DNA of 40,759 bases from JBCBXA01 sp039816825 (GTDB taxonomy: Bacteria; Pseudomonadota; Alphaproteobacteria; Rhizobiales; Rhizobiaceae), in contig JBCBXA010000020.1 in assembly GCA_039816825.1 (NCBI GenBank), positions 1 to 40,759 of the forward strand. The letters run 5' to 3'. Of the stretch, positions 15,359 through 23,195 are shown one piece after another (the stretch's first letter is position 1; the number at the start of each line of letters is the position of its first letter). Made by a program: the position numbers and the translations under genes. Under the pieces are notes generated by a model. The model saw only the letters and a list, made by a program, of their open reading frames with translations. It was not told the origin of the DNA and ran no database searches.

Positions 15359-17034
15359 GTTGTGCGTCACTCTCCAACATGCCCGAGGCAACTGGCTTCC
15401 GCCGTTCTGCGGCAGAGGTTATGCGTCTTGAACGTCTTGGATTGAGCCACCCGACACGCCTGTCGTTCCTGCGGGTGCTTCTGCGGCGCATGCAGCAGGA
15501 GAACTGGCAGTTTTCTCGACCCATCTTTGAATTCGACCAGCGCGGCGTCGGGCGCGCTGTCTATTGTGCCAAGGGGCCCCACCGTACCTACAGCCTGGTA
15601 GCTTTTGGCCACGATCTGCCTCCCGACCAGCGGTCAGATCGCGTGATCGCCACCGCTTGGGATGCCACCTTCTGTCTGTTCGATGGGGTTCCTGATGAGA
15701 CGGACCTCACGCGTCTGGCCGAGAACGTTCCGCTGCAGGAGGCGGGTCGCGTGTCCGCCAGGGAATTGTGCCTCAGTCGCGCCAATCGTTCGGTGCGTCT
15801 GTTTGATCACGTCATCCACGCCTTGTCTCAAGGCAGGCAGCCCGATGAAGAGGCTTTGTCCGCCACCGGCTACCTCATGCGAACAACAGCGGTTTACGGC
15901 TCAGGGAAATTCGGCGCTGCATCCCATGCCTCCATTGCGGATCGCCCCGAGATGTCGGTGCCGTTTCAGGCGGAAATGCTGTCCGTTTGGCTCATTCGGA
16001 CCTTCACGGTGGACCTGATTGAGCACATGGCCCAGGAACAGGGGGGCTCGTCAGCGCTACGTCTCTGCCCCAACCTCAAACGCAAGCTGGGAGTTGGCAA
16101 CTCGACAGGTTTGGGGATGGCTCCGTTTCTGGTGCGGCATCCCGCTTTGCTGAACAGCTGGATGATGGTGCGCGAGGAGGCGTTGGCGCGTGTCCGGGCG
16201 TTGCCAAAGGCCGACTCCGACGCAGTCGTCTGTTTCAAACACGCTTTAGAGGCTGCACAGGTCAATGCGGCAACCTGGCAGAGTGAACATCCGCTGCAAG
16301 TCGAGCGCCTCAAGGAACTGCGCCACGGATTAATAGCGCTGGCTGACCATGTCGCAGAGGGTTGGGGGGTGGACACCGATCATCCTTGGGACACCTTGTG
16401 GACCTGGGGCTCTGGCAACCTGCCAGTAGAAGCGCAGGAAGCCCTCATCGCGCTGCTTCTGGAGCCTCACGGTTCAATCGTGGATGATCTGGCTGCCTGT
16501 CTGCACGCAGACGAAACCAGTGGGTTTGCTATCGATGGAACCATGACCGTCGAGCAAGTGAGTGACCTGCTGGTCGAAAATTACGGTTGGGCCATCGGGC
16601 CTGACTATGCATCCAAAGCCGCTTCAGCGCGGTTCTGGTATATCTCCGAGGACAAGCTGGAGCCCAGATTGGGTGAGCGGTTTGACGAGGCCGGTGGCGA
16701 GCTCGAACTGCCGCTTGACGTCGCTCGACGCGCCAGTGCTCTTAACTCGGTCCTTGCCGATCAGCCGCCACACAAGCCCGTAGCCGAACTGCTACTGGAG
16801 ATGCCGGAGCATCGCCCGATGGTGCGGCGTGCGCAGATCACTGCCCGGCGTCCTTTCGCCGAGATCAGGGACAATCTCATTTCCGAAGATCTGATGCCCA
16901 TCGACATGCTGCGCTGCAAGCTGGCATGTTTTGGAGCGTCACGGTTCGATCCCCGGTCTGACCGCTGGGTGCGGATCAGTCTGTTTCAGAACTATCCTTA
17001 TCCCGACACTTTGGCGGCGGAAGCAGGGCTCTGA
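15355..17034 (+). CDS. Conserved-looking 559-aa protein of unknown function
   Basis: I do not recognise a named domain. The protein is soluble, without signal peptide or membrane segments, and rich in charged and aromatic residues. It starts MSCASLSNMPEATGFRRSAAEVMRLERLG and runs to PYPDTLAAEAGL with steady high-GC codon use, so it is a real gene. It overlaps the M19 gene by 4 bp and is followed after 2 bp by the DUF3726 gene, so it is made with the catabolic enzymes. No P-loop, Rossmann motif, haem motif or clear metal triad is visible. Confidence 0.8.
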   Translation: MSCASLSNMPEATGFRRSAAEVMRLERLGLSHPTRLSFLRVLLRRMQQENWQFSRPIFEFDQRGVGRAVYCAKGPHRTYSLVAFGHDLPPDQRSDRVIATAWDATFCLFDGVPDETDLTRLAENVPLQEAGRVSARELCLSRANRSVRLFDHVIHALSQGRQPDEEALSATGYLMRTTAVYGSGKFGAASHASIADRPEMSVPFQAEMLSVWLIRTFTVDLIEHMAQEQGGSSALRLCPNLKRKLGVGNSTGLGMAPFLVRHPALLNSWMMVREEALARVRALPKADSDAVVCFKHALEAAQVNAATWQSEHPLQVERLKELRHGLIALADHVAEGWGVDTDHPWDTLWTWGSGNLPVEAQEALIALLLEPHGSIVDDLAACLHADETSGFAIDGTMTVEQVSDLLVENYGWAIGPDYASKAASARFWYISEDKLEPRLGERFDEAGGELELPLDVARRASALNSVLADQPPHKPVAELLLEMPEHRPMVRRAQITARRPFAEIRDNLISEDLMPIDMLRCKLACFGASRFDPRSDRWVRISLFQNYPYPDTLAAEAGL

Positions 17035-17036
17035 CC

Positions 17037-17705
17037 ATGTCGGTGGGGACGGTTGCCATGTCCGCTCAGGTGACATTGTCTATGCCGGAAGTGGAGGCAC
17101 TGTCCGCACGCGCTGCAAGGGGTGTTGGTTACTCCTGGGGCCATTGCGAAGAGTGCGGTGTCGCATCGGCGTGGCTTGCCGCCCACGGCTTTGACTGGCC
17201 ATCCAGCCTTCTCAGCCGGTTGAGAGGGGACGCGGGTGCTGCGATCCGTCCAGCGCCTCTTAAATGGCTTTCAGGCGGCCCGGTCTGCGCGCTACGGTGT
17301 GGTACGGCGATTGTGGATTTCGCCGATCTTCCCGAAGGACTTGGTGCAGCCGGGCTTGAAGTAGGCGAGGTTTTGGACCCTGCTTTGCTCGTTCCATTTC
17401 TGGCCCAGGCGGTGCGGAGCGCCGATCGGACGTATGACTGTCTTGTCGATGGCGTTCCGTGGTTACGGATCCAACCTGATGGCCTCGTATTTCGCTTGGC
17501 CCCGGGTGAAGCCGCCAAAGCGCGTGCTTCGTTGAGCCTGGCTTCTACAGATCGCCCAAGCGTTGCGCCATGCCAGCCCACTGCCACAATCACGATCTCA
17601 CGCAGTCACTACAACGATCTGAACGCGCTTGCCCTGCGCATGACGGTTCCCGCGACCGATGCATCTGCCCGCGGAGCGGGTGGACTGGGTTCCGATAACG
17701 ACTAG
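17037..17705 (+). CDS. DUF3726 domain protein
   Basis: A 222-residue protein of the DUF3726 family, recognised from its N-terminus: LSMPEVEALSARAARGVGYSWGHCEECG, in which the usual EVEALxxKAARGAGYxWGxAEEAG pattern is clear. Here two Cys (HCEEC) stand in the second half of that segment. Function is unknown. It begins 2 bp after the 559-aa gene and ends the operon. A second in-frame ATG at 17058 lies closer to the conserved start of the family and could be the true one. Confidence 0.75.
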   Translation: MSVGTVAMSAQVTLSMPEVEALSARAARGVGYSWGHCEECGVASAWLAAHGFDWPSSLLSRLRGDAGAAIRPAPLKWLSGGPVCALRCGTAIVDFADLPEGLGAAGLEVGEVLDPALLVPFLAQAVRSADRTYDCLVDGVPWLRIQPDGLVFRLAPGEAAKARASLSLASTDRPSVAPCQPTATITISRSHYNDLNALALRMTVPATDASARGAGGLGSDND

Positions 17706-17713
17706 CCGCGGAC

Positions 17714-17737
17714 TGGCTTCTGGATTTTCCGAAGCCA
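17714..17737. terminator. Possible bidirectional terminator hairpin
   Basis: TGGCTTC (17714-17720) pairs perfectly with GAAGCCA (17731-17737) across a 10-base loop, in the 45-bp gap between the convergent DUF3726 and NmrA-type genes. There is no T-tract, so intrinsic termination is not certain. Confidence 0.4.
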
Positions 17738-17750
17738 AGGAAGCGTGGCC

Positions 17751-18605
17751 TTACATCGCCGCGATTTCATTGCGAGACAGGAAGTCCGCGAAACCCACCG
17801 GCAGATGCCCCATGTCGCGTAACTCTTCAGGTCCAAACGCGAAGTTGACATCGTTGTGCCAGGCCAGTTGCGCCGCAAACTCCGGCACCATTCTCTTGAA
17901 CGCCCATGAGGGCAAGCTCCATGCCTTGGGTCGTCGCCCTTTGACGGCCCGATAAGCGGCTTTCATTTGGGGAACAGTCATCACGTCACCAGCCAGATTG
18001 ATTTTCTGGGCGTTCCATCTTTCGCGATTTAGAAGTGCATCTGCTGCTGCGCGGCCCAGGTCTTCAACGGCGAGCATGTGAAACGGCGTCTCAGCTTGCA
18101 GCGACCCTGACAGAACAGGAAACATCAGATGAGGTTTCATGGCCGGGTTCTTCAAATTGTCCATGAACCAAACGGTGCCCAGCAAAGTCCAGGATAGACC
18201 GCTTTTCTTCCGGTCCTGCTCTATCCTGGCCTTGGAGAGGAAGTGCGCAGGACCGCCCATCTCATGCCCGTCGCCCATGGACGATTGAACCACGTGCTGC
18301 ACACCGTGCTTCTTTGCCAGGCTGATTGTTGTGCGTGCCTGCTCAATCTCCCCAAGCAAACCCACGCCCGGCGCATAGAAGTCCTGCACTGAAAACAGAC
18401 CCGCCACACCCTCAAAAGCGTGGTCGAGGGAGCTGTGAACATTGAGATCCCCCGTAACGGTTTCAATACCCAGGGCTTCCAGGTCGCGTGCCTTCTGAGA
18501 CCTCGTGTTGCGGGTGAGGGCGCGGACCTTTGCGCCTCTTTGAACAAGCTCACGAGCAACGGCGCCGCCTTGAAGGCCCGATGTGCCAAGGATGAGGAAC
18601 GTCAT
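17751..18605 (-). CDS. NmrA-like NAD(P)-binding family protein
   Basis: A 284-residue atypical short-chain dehydrogenase of the NmrA/HSCARG group. The N-terminal Rossmann motif is FLILGTSGLQGGAVAREL (GxxGxxG), followed by a basic VRALTRN segment that would fit NADP(H). Members act as NADPH sensors or as reductases. The ATG at 18605 overlaps the stop of the upstream alpha/beta hydrolase gene (ATGA); a GTG at 18614 is the alternative. The pair is divergent from the TetR gene and is probably controlled by it. Confidence 0.85.
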   Translation of the reverse strand: MTFLILGTSGLQGGAVARELVQRGAKVRALTRNTRSQKARDLEALGIETVTGDLNVHSSLDHAFEGVAGLFSVQDFYAPGVGLLGEIEQARTTISLAKKHGVQHVVQSSMGDGHEMGGPAHFLSKARIEQDRKKSGLSWTLLGTVWFMDNLKNPAMKPHLMFPVLSGSLQAETPFHMLAVEDLGRAAADALLNRERWNAQKINLAGDVMTVPQMKAAYRAVKGRRPKAWSLPSWAFKRMVPEFAAQLAWHNDVNFAFGPEELRDMGHLPVGFADFLSRNEIAAM

Positions 18606-19447
18606 GCGGGGCACTGCTCCGAAACAAATGCCTGAAGAATGTCGGCTGCGATATCGGGAGCATTGACAACCGATATGTGCTTGCTGTCCACGGCGTGTAA
18701 CCTGCTGTCGGGCAAACGCAAACTGGCCTCGACCTGAACTTCGATGGGGTACATTTCATCGCTCTTGCCAGCCACAATGAGAGTTGGCGCGCTTATGGCA
18801 GAAAGCCTGGGCATCAGCGGTTCGCCGTTGAGAAGCACCGACTGAACCGCAAGCGCCAATGCGCGGGCGTCTGCCTGTTCGAGCATGTCGTGAAAGGCGG
18901 ACAAATAAGGCGTTGACTGAGCCCCAGCGGTCTTGCTGAAGAAACTCCGCGCGATCCCATTGCGAAAGAACGGGGCCCACAGCATCCATCGAGCGCCCAG
19001 CGAGATCATCTTTGCCTTGAGGCCGGGCGAATGGCGATCAATGGCCATGGGCGTGTTCATCAGAATGAGCCCTTGGACACGTTCGGGCGCTGCAATGGCG
19101 ACCTCAGCGCCGGTCAGTCCGCCCCATGATGTGCCGCCCACAAACGCTCGCTGAATATCAAGAGCATCCATCACATCAATCATGCCCCGGCCGAATTCCA
19201 CGCCGCGATAAAGTCGTCCGAGGCCAGTGCTCTCACCATGTCCCGGCCCATTGATCAGAACGAAGCGGAAGCGGTCGGACAGCCGCGCAACCAACCCGTC
19301 ATAAATACGGTGGTCGGTAAATATGGACGGCCACAGTACCACGGTCTGAGGACCTTGGCCCTGCTGATGAACGACCAGTTCACCAATCGACGTGTCGATG
19401 GTGGTTTTTGAGACGGTGAACTGTTCCGCGTGGGGTCTCATATTCAT
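18602..19447 (-). CDS. Alpha/beta hydrolase
   Basis: A 281-residue alpha/beta-fold hydrolase. The nucleophile elbow is GGTSWGG (G-x-S-x-G), the acid is probably in AGKSDEMYP, and the histidine in DSKHISVVN near the C-terminus. The oxyanion region is VVLWPSIFTDHRIYDG. No signal peptide. The start is the ATG at 19447 with a GGAGG ribosome-binding site; the frame extends four codons further to a TTG. It lies downstream of two TetR-type operators, so it is probably repressed by the divergent regulator. Substrate unknown. Confidence 0.88.
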   Translation of the reverse strand: MNMRPHAEQFTVSKTTIDTSIGELVVHQQGQGPQTVVLWPSIFTDHRIYDGLVARLSDRFRFVLINGPGHGESTGLGRLYRGVEFGRGMIDVMDALDIQRAFVGGTSWGGLTGAEVAIAAPERVQGLILMNTPMAIDRHSPGLKAKMISLGARWMLWAPFFRNGIARSFFSKTAGAQSTPYLSAFHDMLEQADARALALAVQSVLLNGEPLMPRLSAISAPTLIVAGKSDEMYPIEVQVEASLRLPDSRLHAVDSKHISVVNAPDIAADILQAFVSEQCPA

Positions 19448-19459
19448 TGCGCCCTCCAA

Positions 19460-19474
19460 GTAAGCAATGCTTAC
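19460..19474. promoter_or_regulatory. TetR-type operator 1
   Basis: GTAAGCA-A-TGCTTAC is a perfect 7-bp-arm palindrome immediately upstream of the alpha/beta hydrolase ribosome-binding site. A second, similar site follows at 19496-19510. The pair in a 71-bp divergent spacer is a typical TetR autoregulation layout. Confidence 0.8.
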
Positions 19475-19495
19475 ATAATGCGGATTGACCCAGAT

Positions 19496-19510
19496 GTAAA
19501 CAGTGCTTAC
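19496..19510. promoter_or_regulatory. TetR-type operator 2
   Basis: GTAAACAGTGCTTAC matches operator 1 at 13 of 15 positions and lies 8 bp before the TetR start codon. The centres of the two sites are 36 bp apart. Confidence 0.75.
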
Positions 19511-19518
19511 TTAAAGCC

Positions 19519-20124
19519 ATGATCACGACCAAGCCGAGCGACCAGCATCACCATGGCAGCCTTCGGGATTCCGTGATCGCCTTTGCGGTGCGAGCGGCTC
19601 AAGAGGGTACGATCGAGACCTTGTCTCTGCGCAGTGTTTCCCGAGAGCTCGGTGTTTCGTCTGGCGCTGTGTACCGGCACTTCAAAGACAAGGATGCGCT
19701 TCTGTCGGAGGTGGCGGCAAAGGGCTTTGATGCGCTTGCAGAGCGGTTTGAGGCAGCCATGCCGTTTGAAAGTGTGATCGGTACTTCCGATGATGCGACC
19801 GCCAGATTTGTGGCATTGGCGAAAACCTATGTGGGCTTCTCAACTGACAGCTACGGCCTGTGGCGTCTGATGTTCGGGCCGCACGGCAGGGCCAGTCTGC
19901 CACCATGGGCAGATCGACCCTCAACATATGAATGGTTGGAAAAGTCTCTGATGGAACTTCACGCTTTCGGTTTGATTGCCCCATCAGATCCAGCGAAACA
20001 GTTCTTCGCCTGGTCGTCTCTGCACGGTCTTGCCGACCTCGACAGTTCACCGGCGTCGAGATCCCGTTCCGTTGACGACATGATTGAGAGGCAATGTGCG
20101 CTGATCATCGCCGCATTGAAGTAG
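19519..20124 (+). CDS. TetR family transcriptional regulator
   Basis: A 201-residue TetR-type repressor. The helix-turn-helix is at about residues 36-60 (LSLRSVSRELGVSSGAVYRHFKDKDALL). The C-terminal part (LWRLMFGPHGR, FAWSSLHGLADL) resembles the WHG-type ligand domain common in alphaproteobacterial TetR regulators. It is divergent from the hydrolase/NmrA pair with two matching palindromes between, so it probably represses both units until an effector binds. Confidence 0.92.
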   Translation: MITTKPSDQHHHGSLRDSVIAFAVRAAQEGTIETLSLRSVSRELGVSSGAVYRHFKDKDALLSEVAAKGFDALAERFEAAMPFESVIGTSDDATARFVALAKTYVGFSTDSYGLWRLMFGPHGRASLPPWADRPSTYEWLEKSLMELHAFGLIAPSDPAKQFFAWSSLHGLADLDSSPASRSRSVDDMIERQCALIIAALK

Positions 20125-20709
20125 CGCGCGTCTGAAAGCTAGGGCGTCTTCCATGGGTTTGCGGGTCTATTTCCAGAACTCGATGGAGCCCGCCTTACCT
20201 ACGATGGTTCGAGCAGAAACTTGGGCTCTTTTTGTCGCTGCCGTAGCTGCGGCATGCAGGTCTGTGCTCCCAATGCAGAGCACGATGAATCTACCGTAAC
20301 GTCAAGATAATATTCACGATTAAATCACGACCAACGGCATGACGCGGCCGTTAGCATCGCCTCAAACGCAAAGGCGATTGTATGCAGGTTAGACAGGCGG
20401 GGTTTCGGGGCGCGGGCGCGTAACTTTACCGGCAAGATGGTCGGTGTGGTTCCCATCAAAGGGATCGTCGCAAGGAGAATTGTGGCGCGCAGGTGCAGAT
20501 CAAATTCACGACTGTTTGAAGGATGGTTGTCGATTTCCCGATGGCTGTGCCGCTTCAGCGGCGCAATGAGCCACCAGCACCGGGTCCTCCCTGCGGTGCT
20601 TCTGTTCATTGCCTAACCGTGGCGGCGGAGCCCGGGCGTGGCGGAGAGGAAAGGGCAGCCTGCTCGCCTCTCCGCCCAATGAATTAGGCAGGAAAAAGGA
20701 GCTCATGCC
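20125..20709. other. 585-bp intergenic region upstream of the first subtilase
   Basis: I see no credible gene. An opposite-strand frame at 20325-20609 has an implausible Trp/Arg/His-rich composition. The region contains three TCACGA copies, two of them in the stretch TTCACGATTAAATCACGA near 20310-20330 and one near 20508. A small GTGCTC/GAGCAC stem lies at 20264-20283, and nested inverted repeats lie just before the protease gene (separate entry). Confidence 0.5.
20610..20690 (+). promoter_or_regulatory. Nested inverted repeats in the leader of the S8 protease gene
   Basis: GGCGGAGAGG (20640-20649) pairs perfectly with CCTCTCCGCC (20667-20676) over a 17-base loop that itself contains GCAG-CC-TGC. 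An outer pair, TGCCTAA (20610-20616) and TTAGGCA (20684-20690), encloses it. The AAGGAGCT ribosome-binding site starts only a few bases later. It could be a leader RNA structure, a regulator site or an attenuator; there is no T-tract to call it a terminator. Confidence 0.5.
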
Positions 20710-22251
20710 ATGACGAAGCTCGTCTTCATTCCCAATCTCACCTCTGCGCAGCAGTCCAGCATTCCAGACACCGTATCGAGAATAGCAAGGATTGGTGCTT
20801 CGCAGTCCGCAACGACCGTTGGCGACGCCGTTAGCGAGAGAGCCGGACCACTTGCTCTGTCAGTGAGCCGCGAACTCGATGCGATGGGCAGGAGACGCAA
20901 ACCGCTTGAAGTGGTCGACGTATCCGCCAATGGGACAGCCGCACTGGTGGATGTTCCCCAACGCAGAACGCTGCCGGAATCGTCGCAGGGCACCTTCCAT
21001 CCGCTGGTGGACTACGTGCCGGCCATTGCCATGGCCGATGCGGGCAGCACAGCGCGTATGCTTCAGACTTCGGTGCTCAACCAGTCTTTCTTCAAGCTTC
21101 GTGTTGAAGACAAGGTCACAGGTGACGCCATGGCCGGTATCGTTGTGGTTTTGCGCCCCCGGGGTGCGCAGGCCGCTTTGTCTGCCGTTTCCGCTGGCGA
21201 TGGCAGTGTTACGTTCGGTATTCGTGCGACCAGTCTGGTGGGCGCCTCAGTCTTCATAGAGCCCGGCTTTGATGGCCATTGGGGGCTCCTGATGCATGAT
21301 GCGACGCTGAACACGGGCGACGTTTTGAAAGTTGAGCGAATTGATCTCGACTATCGCCGGGATTGTCTGCGTCATCTGCTTCATGAAGGGCAGGGCAATC
21401 ATGGAGAGGGCGTCAAGGTAGCGATCATCGACACCGGTGTTGGCCCGCACTTCGACCTGGCCCACGCCACGGGCGATGATGACACAAGCCTAGGCCACGG
21501 CAGTCATGTTGCGGGAATTGTTTGTGGTCGCGGGGCTGGCGCACGGGCTGGACTGGCTCCTGGTGCCGACTTGCTGAGCTATCGGGTGTTCAACGACGCA
21601 GCGACCGGCGTGGCGAAGAACTTCGAGATCCACCAGGCCATTATTCAGGCTGTGATCGATGGGTGCGACATCATCAATCTCAGCTTGAAAATGGAGCATC
21701 CGTCCGATCCGATGTGGAACGATGAAGTGGTGTCCACAGCACTGGCTTTTGCCTCCGATGCCGGCGTGCTTTGTGTTGCCGCGGCTGGCAATGACTTCCA
21801 CAACTTCGTGACCTTCCCGGCCCGTCATCAGGATGTGGTCTCGGTCTCTGCGCTCGGATGGGAACCCAGCTTGCCGGATGATGCCTATGATCGCTGGACA
21901 GTTGGGCAACCACGCAGCACCACTGACAAGGACGTCTATTTTGCGTCCTTCTCAAATGTTGGCATCAACGGCACCGAAGTGGATCTCATCGCGCCGGGTG
22001 CGGGGGTCGTTTCTACGGTTCCCGGTGAGCAATATGCCCCCATGAGCGGGACTTCGATGGCTTGCCCGGCTGCCGTCGGCATGACCGCACGGCTTCTTTC
22101 GGACCATCCCAATGTTCTGAATGCCCCGCGTGATCGCCAGCGAACGGAAGCCATTCGTCAACTCGCGTTCACTCATGCTGAAACCGCGGGCTTTGACGCG
22201 CGGTATGAGGGGCGAGGCATGCCGATGGATGACTTGGCAAAGAATGCCTGA
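20710..22251 (+). CDS. S8 (subtilisin-like) serine peptidase, no signal peptide
   Basis: A 513-residue subtilase. The full catalytic set is visible: Asp241 (AIIDTG), His263 (GHGSHVAG), oxyanion Asn361 (AAGND) and Ser449 (SGTSMACP). The first 230 residues are not a classical secretory leader; they contain a beta-rich segment (FFKLRVEDKVTGDAMAG...VTFGI) that resembles an Ig-like or carboxypeptidase-regulatory-like fold, perhaps after a propeptide. With no signal peptide it may act inside the cell or leave by another route. The start has a good ribosome-binding site. It heads the protease-rich block and is separate from the downstream operon. Confidence 0.92.
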   Translation: MTKLVFIPNLTSAQQSSIPDTVSRIARIGASQSATTVGDAVSERAGPLALSVSRELDAMGRRRKPLEVVDVSANGTAALVDVPQRRTLPESSQGTFHPLVDYVPAIAMADAGSTARMLQTSVLNQSFFKLRVEDKVTGDAMAGIVVVLRPRGAQAALSAVSAGDGSVTFGIRATSLVGASVFIEPGFDGHWGLLMHDATLNTGDVLKVERIDLDYRRDCLRHLLHEGQGNHGEGVKVAIIDTGVGPHFDLAHATGDDDTSLGHGSHVAGIVCGRGAGARAGLAPGADLLSYRVFNDAATGVAKNFEIHQAIIQAVIDGCDIINLSLKMEHPSDPMWNDEVVSTALAFASDAGVLCVAAAGNDFHNFVTFPARHQDVVSVSALGWEPSLPDDAYDRWTVGQPRSTTDKDVYFASFSNVGINGTEVDLIAPGAGVVSTVPGEQYAPMSGTSMACPAAVGMTARLLSDHPNVLNAPRDRQRTEAIRQLAFTHAETAGFDARYEGRGMPMDDLAKNA

Positions 22252-22276
22252 TCCTGGTTAAACGACCGGGGAGCAT

Positions 22277-22343
22277 GGTTGGCGCGTCACGGGGCTCTTG
22301 CATTCAGCTTCGCTCCGTATGCGCCGACCAAGACCACCGGTCT
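22277..22343 (+). other. Long imperfect hairpin downstream of the S8 gene
   Basis: GGTTGGCGC (22277-22285) pairs with GCGCCGACC (22321-22329), and inside it ACGGGGC (22289-22295) pairs with GCTCCGT (22312-22318), each with one mismatch or wobble. A short AGACC-ACC-GGTCT stem (22331-22343) follows. No T-tract. It may protect the 3' end of the protease mRNA or be a leader element for the next small gene. Confidence 0.35.
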
Positions 22344-22498
22344 GAAGTTGCACGCCTGGTGACTGTTGGCCGGAGCTGACGGCAGGACCTGTCTGTTTGT
22401 TTGGGCCATCCTTCGCTTAGAAGATCCCCAAACCGATTTCGCCGACATGGCGTTCGGTGTGCTATTCGTCCATATCCCAACAATGAGGTCCTGAAACC

Positions 22499-22804
22499 AT
22501 GAAGAAGCTCGTCATCACGTTAAGTGAAAGCCAGCGCGACAATGTCGATATGCTGGTGCGCGAGATTGAAGAGGTGGAAGGCGTCAAAGTGACGGGAGCT
22601 GCCGGACCCTTCATCGATCTTGAGGTGGAGGGAAACTTCAATGCTGAGCAACAGGCGGGTGAGCCGGTGGCCTCTCCCCTTGGACGTCTGGTGCAAAGTC
22701 GCAGTCTGAAGCTTTCCCCGGTTTCCGAACCGCAACTGATGGAGCCAATATCTCCCATGAGCAGGCTGCCGATGGATGGCAAATCGGAAGGCAGCACCGA
22801 TTAG
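22499..22804 (+). CDS. Small protein of unknown function, possible stand-alone propeptide-like inhibitor
   Basis: A 101-residue protein starting MKKLVITLSESQRDNVDMLV. The first 45 residues read as strand-helix-strand-strand, with VKVTGAAGPFIDLEVEG at the end. This is the size and pattern of the I9-type propeptide that folds and inhibits subtilases. The tail (about residues 55-101) is Pro/Ser-rich and probably disordered. A GAGG sequence precedes the ATG with longish spacing. It sits between two subtilase-containing units, so a chaperone or inhibitor role is attractive, but the evidence is pattern only. Confidence 0.6.
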   Translation: MKKLVITLSESQRDNVDMLVREIEEVEGVKVTGAAGPFIDLEVEGNFNAEQQAGEPVASPLGRLVQSRSLKLSPVSEPQLMEPISPMSRLPMDGKSEGSTD

Positions 22805-22837
22805 GCGGGCACGCCCGCAATCAAAAGCTTGCGCGTC

Positions 22838-23056
22838 TTAGCGGCGGGGGTCGGTTTCGATGACGCAGAGCTTGTCGGCAAACGAGATAAGCCAGTCCAG
22901 ACCCTGTTCGATCTCCGGATGATCGTCACGGTGATCGAGGCATTCTGCGTCAAACAGAAGTCTTATCTGCGGCCAGGCTTCGCAGAAGTCACTCATGTCT
23001 CTGATTTCGCGCACGCGCTGCAGAGCTGCGTCAATTTCCGGGCGTTCAGCCAACAC
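22838..23056 (-). CDS. Small acidic protein of unknown function
   Basis: A 72-residue frame on the minus strand with strongly coding-like codon choice (most third positions G or C). It is acidic and probably helical: LAERPEIDAALQRVREI, then FCEAWPQIRLLFDAECLDH, ending CVIETDPRR. The GTG at 23056 has AGGA seven bases upstream; the frame is open to a TTG at 23077. It is convergent with the 101-residue gene. The overlapping plus-strand frame has poorer composition. I recognise no family. Confidence 0.5.
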   Translation of the reverse strand: MLAERPEIDAALQRVREIRDMSDFCEAWPQIRLLFDAECLDHRDDHPEIEQGLDWLISFADKLCVIETDPRR

Positions 23057-23195
23057 TTGATGTCCTGTCCAATACAACTGACGGGCACAAGATTATTGCC
23101 AGCGGGGTAGGGGTGGGCGTGAAATAAACGTGAATGACCTTTTCAACACTTGATAATCTGGGAAGATGAAGTGGGGGCAATAGGTTAACGACGTC

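Noticed and set aside
20325..20609. 94-codon minus-strand open frame in the long spacer
   Set aside because: Unusual composition with no domain and no good ribosome-binding site.
22829..23110. 93-codon plus-strand open frame
   Set aside because: The minus-strand frame over the same bases has much more coding-like third positions.
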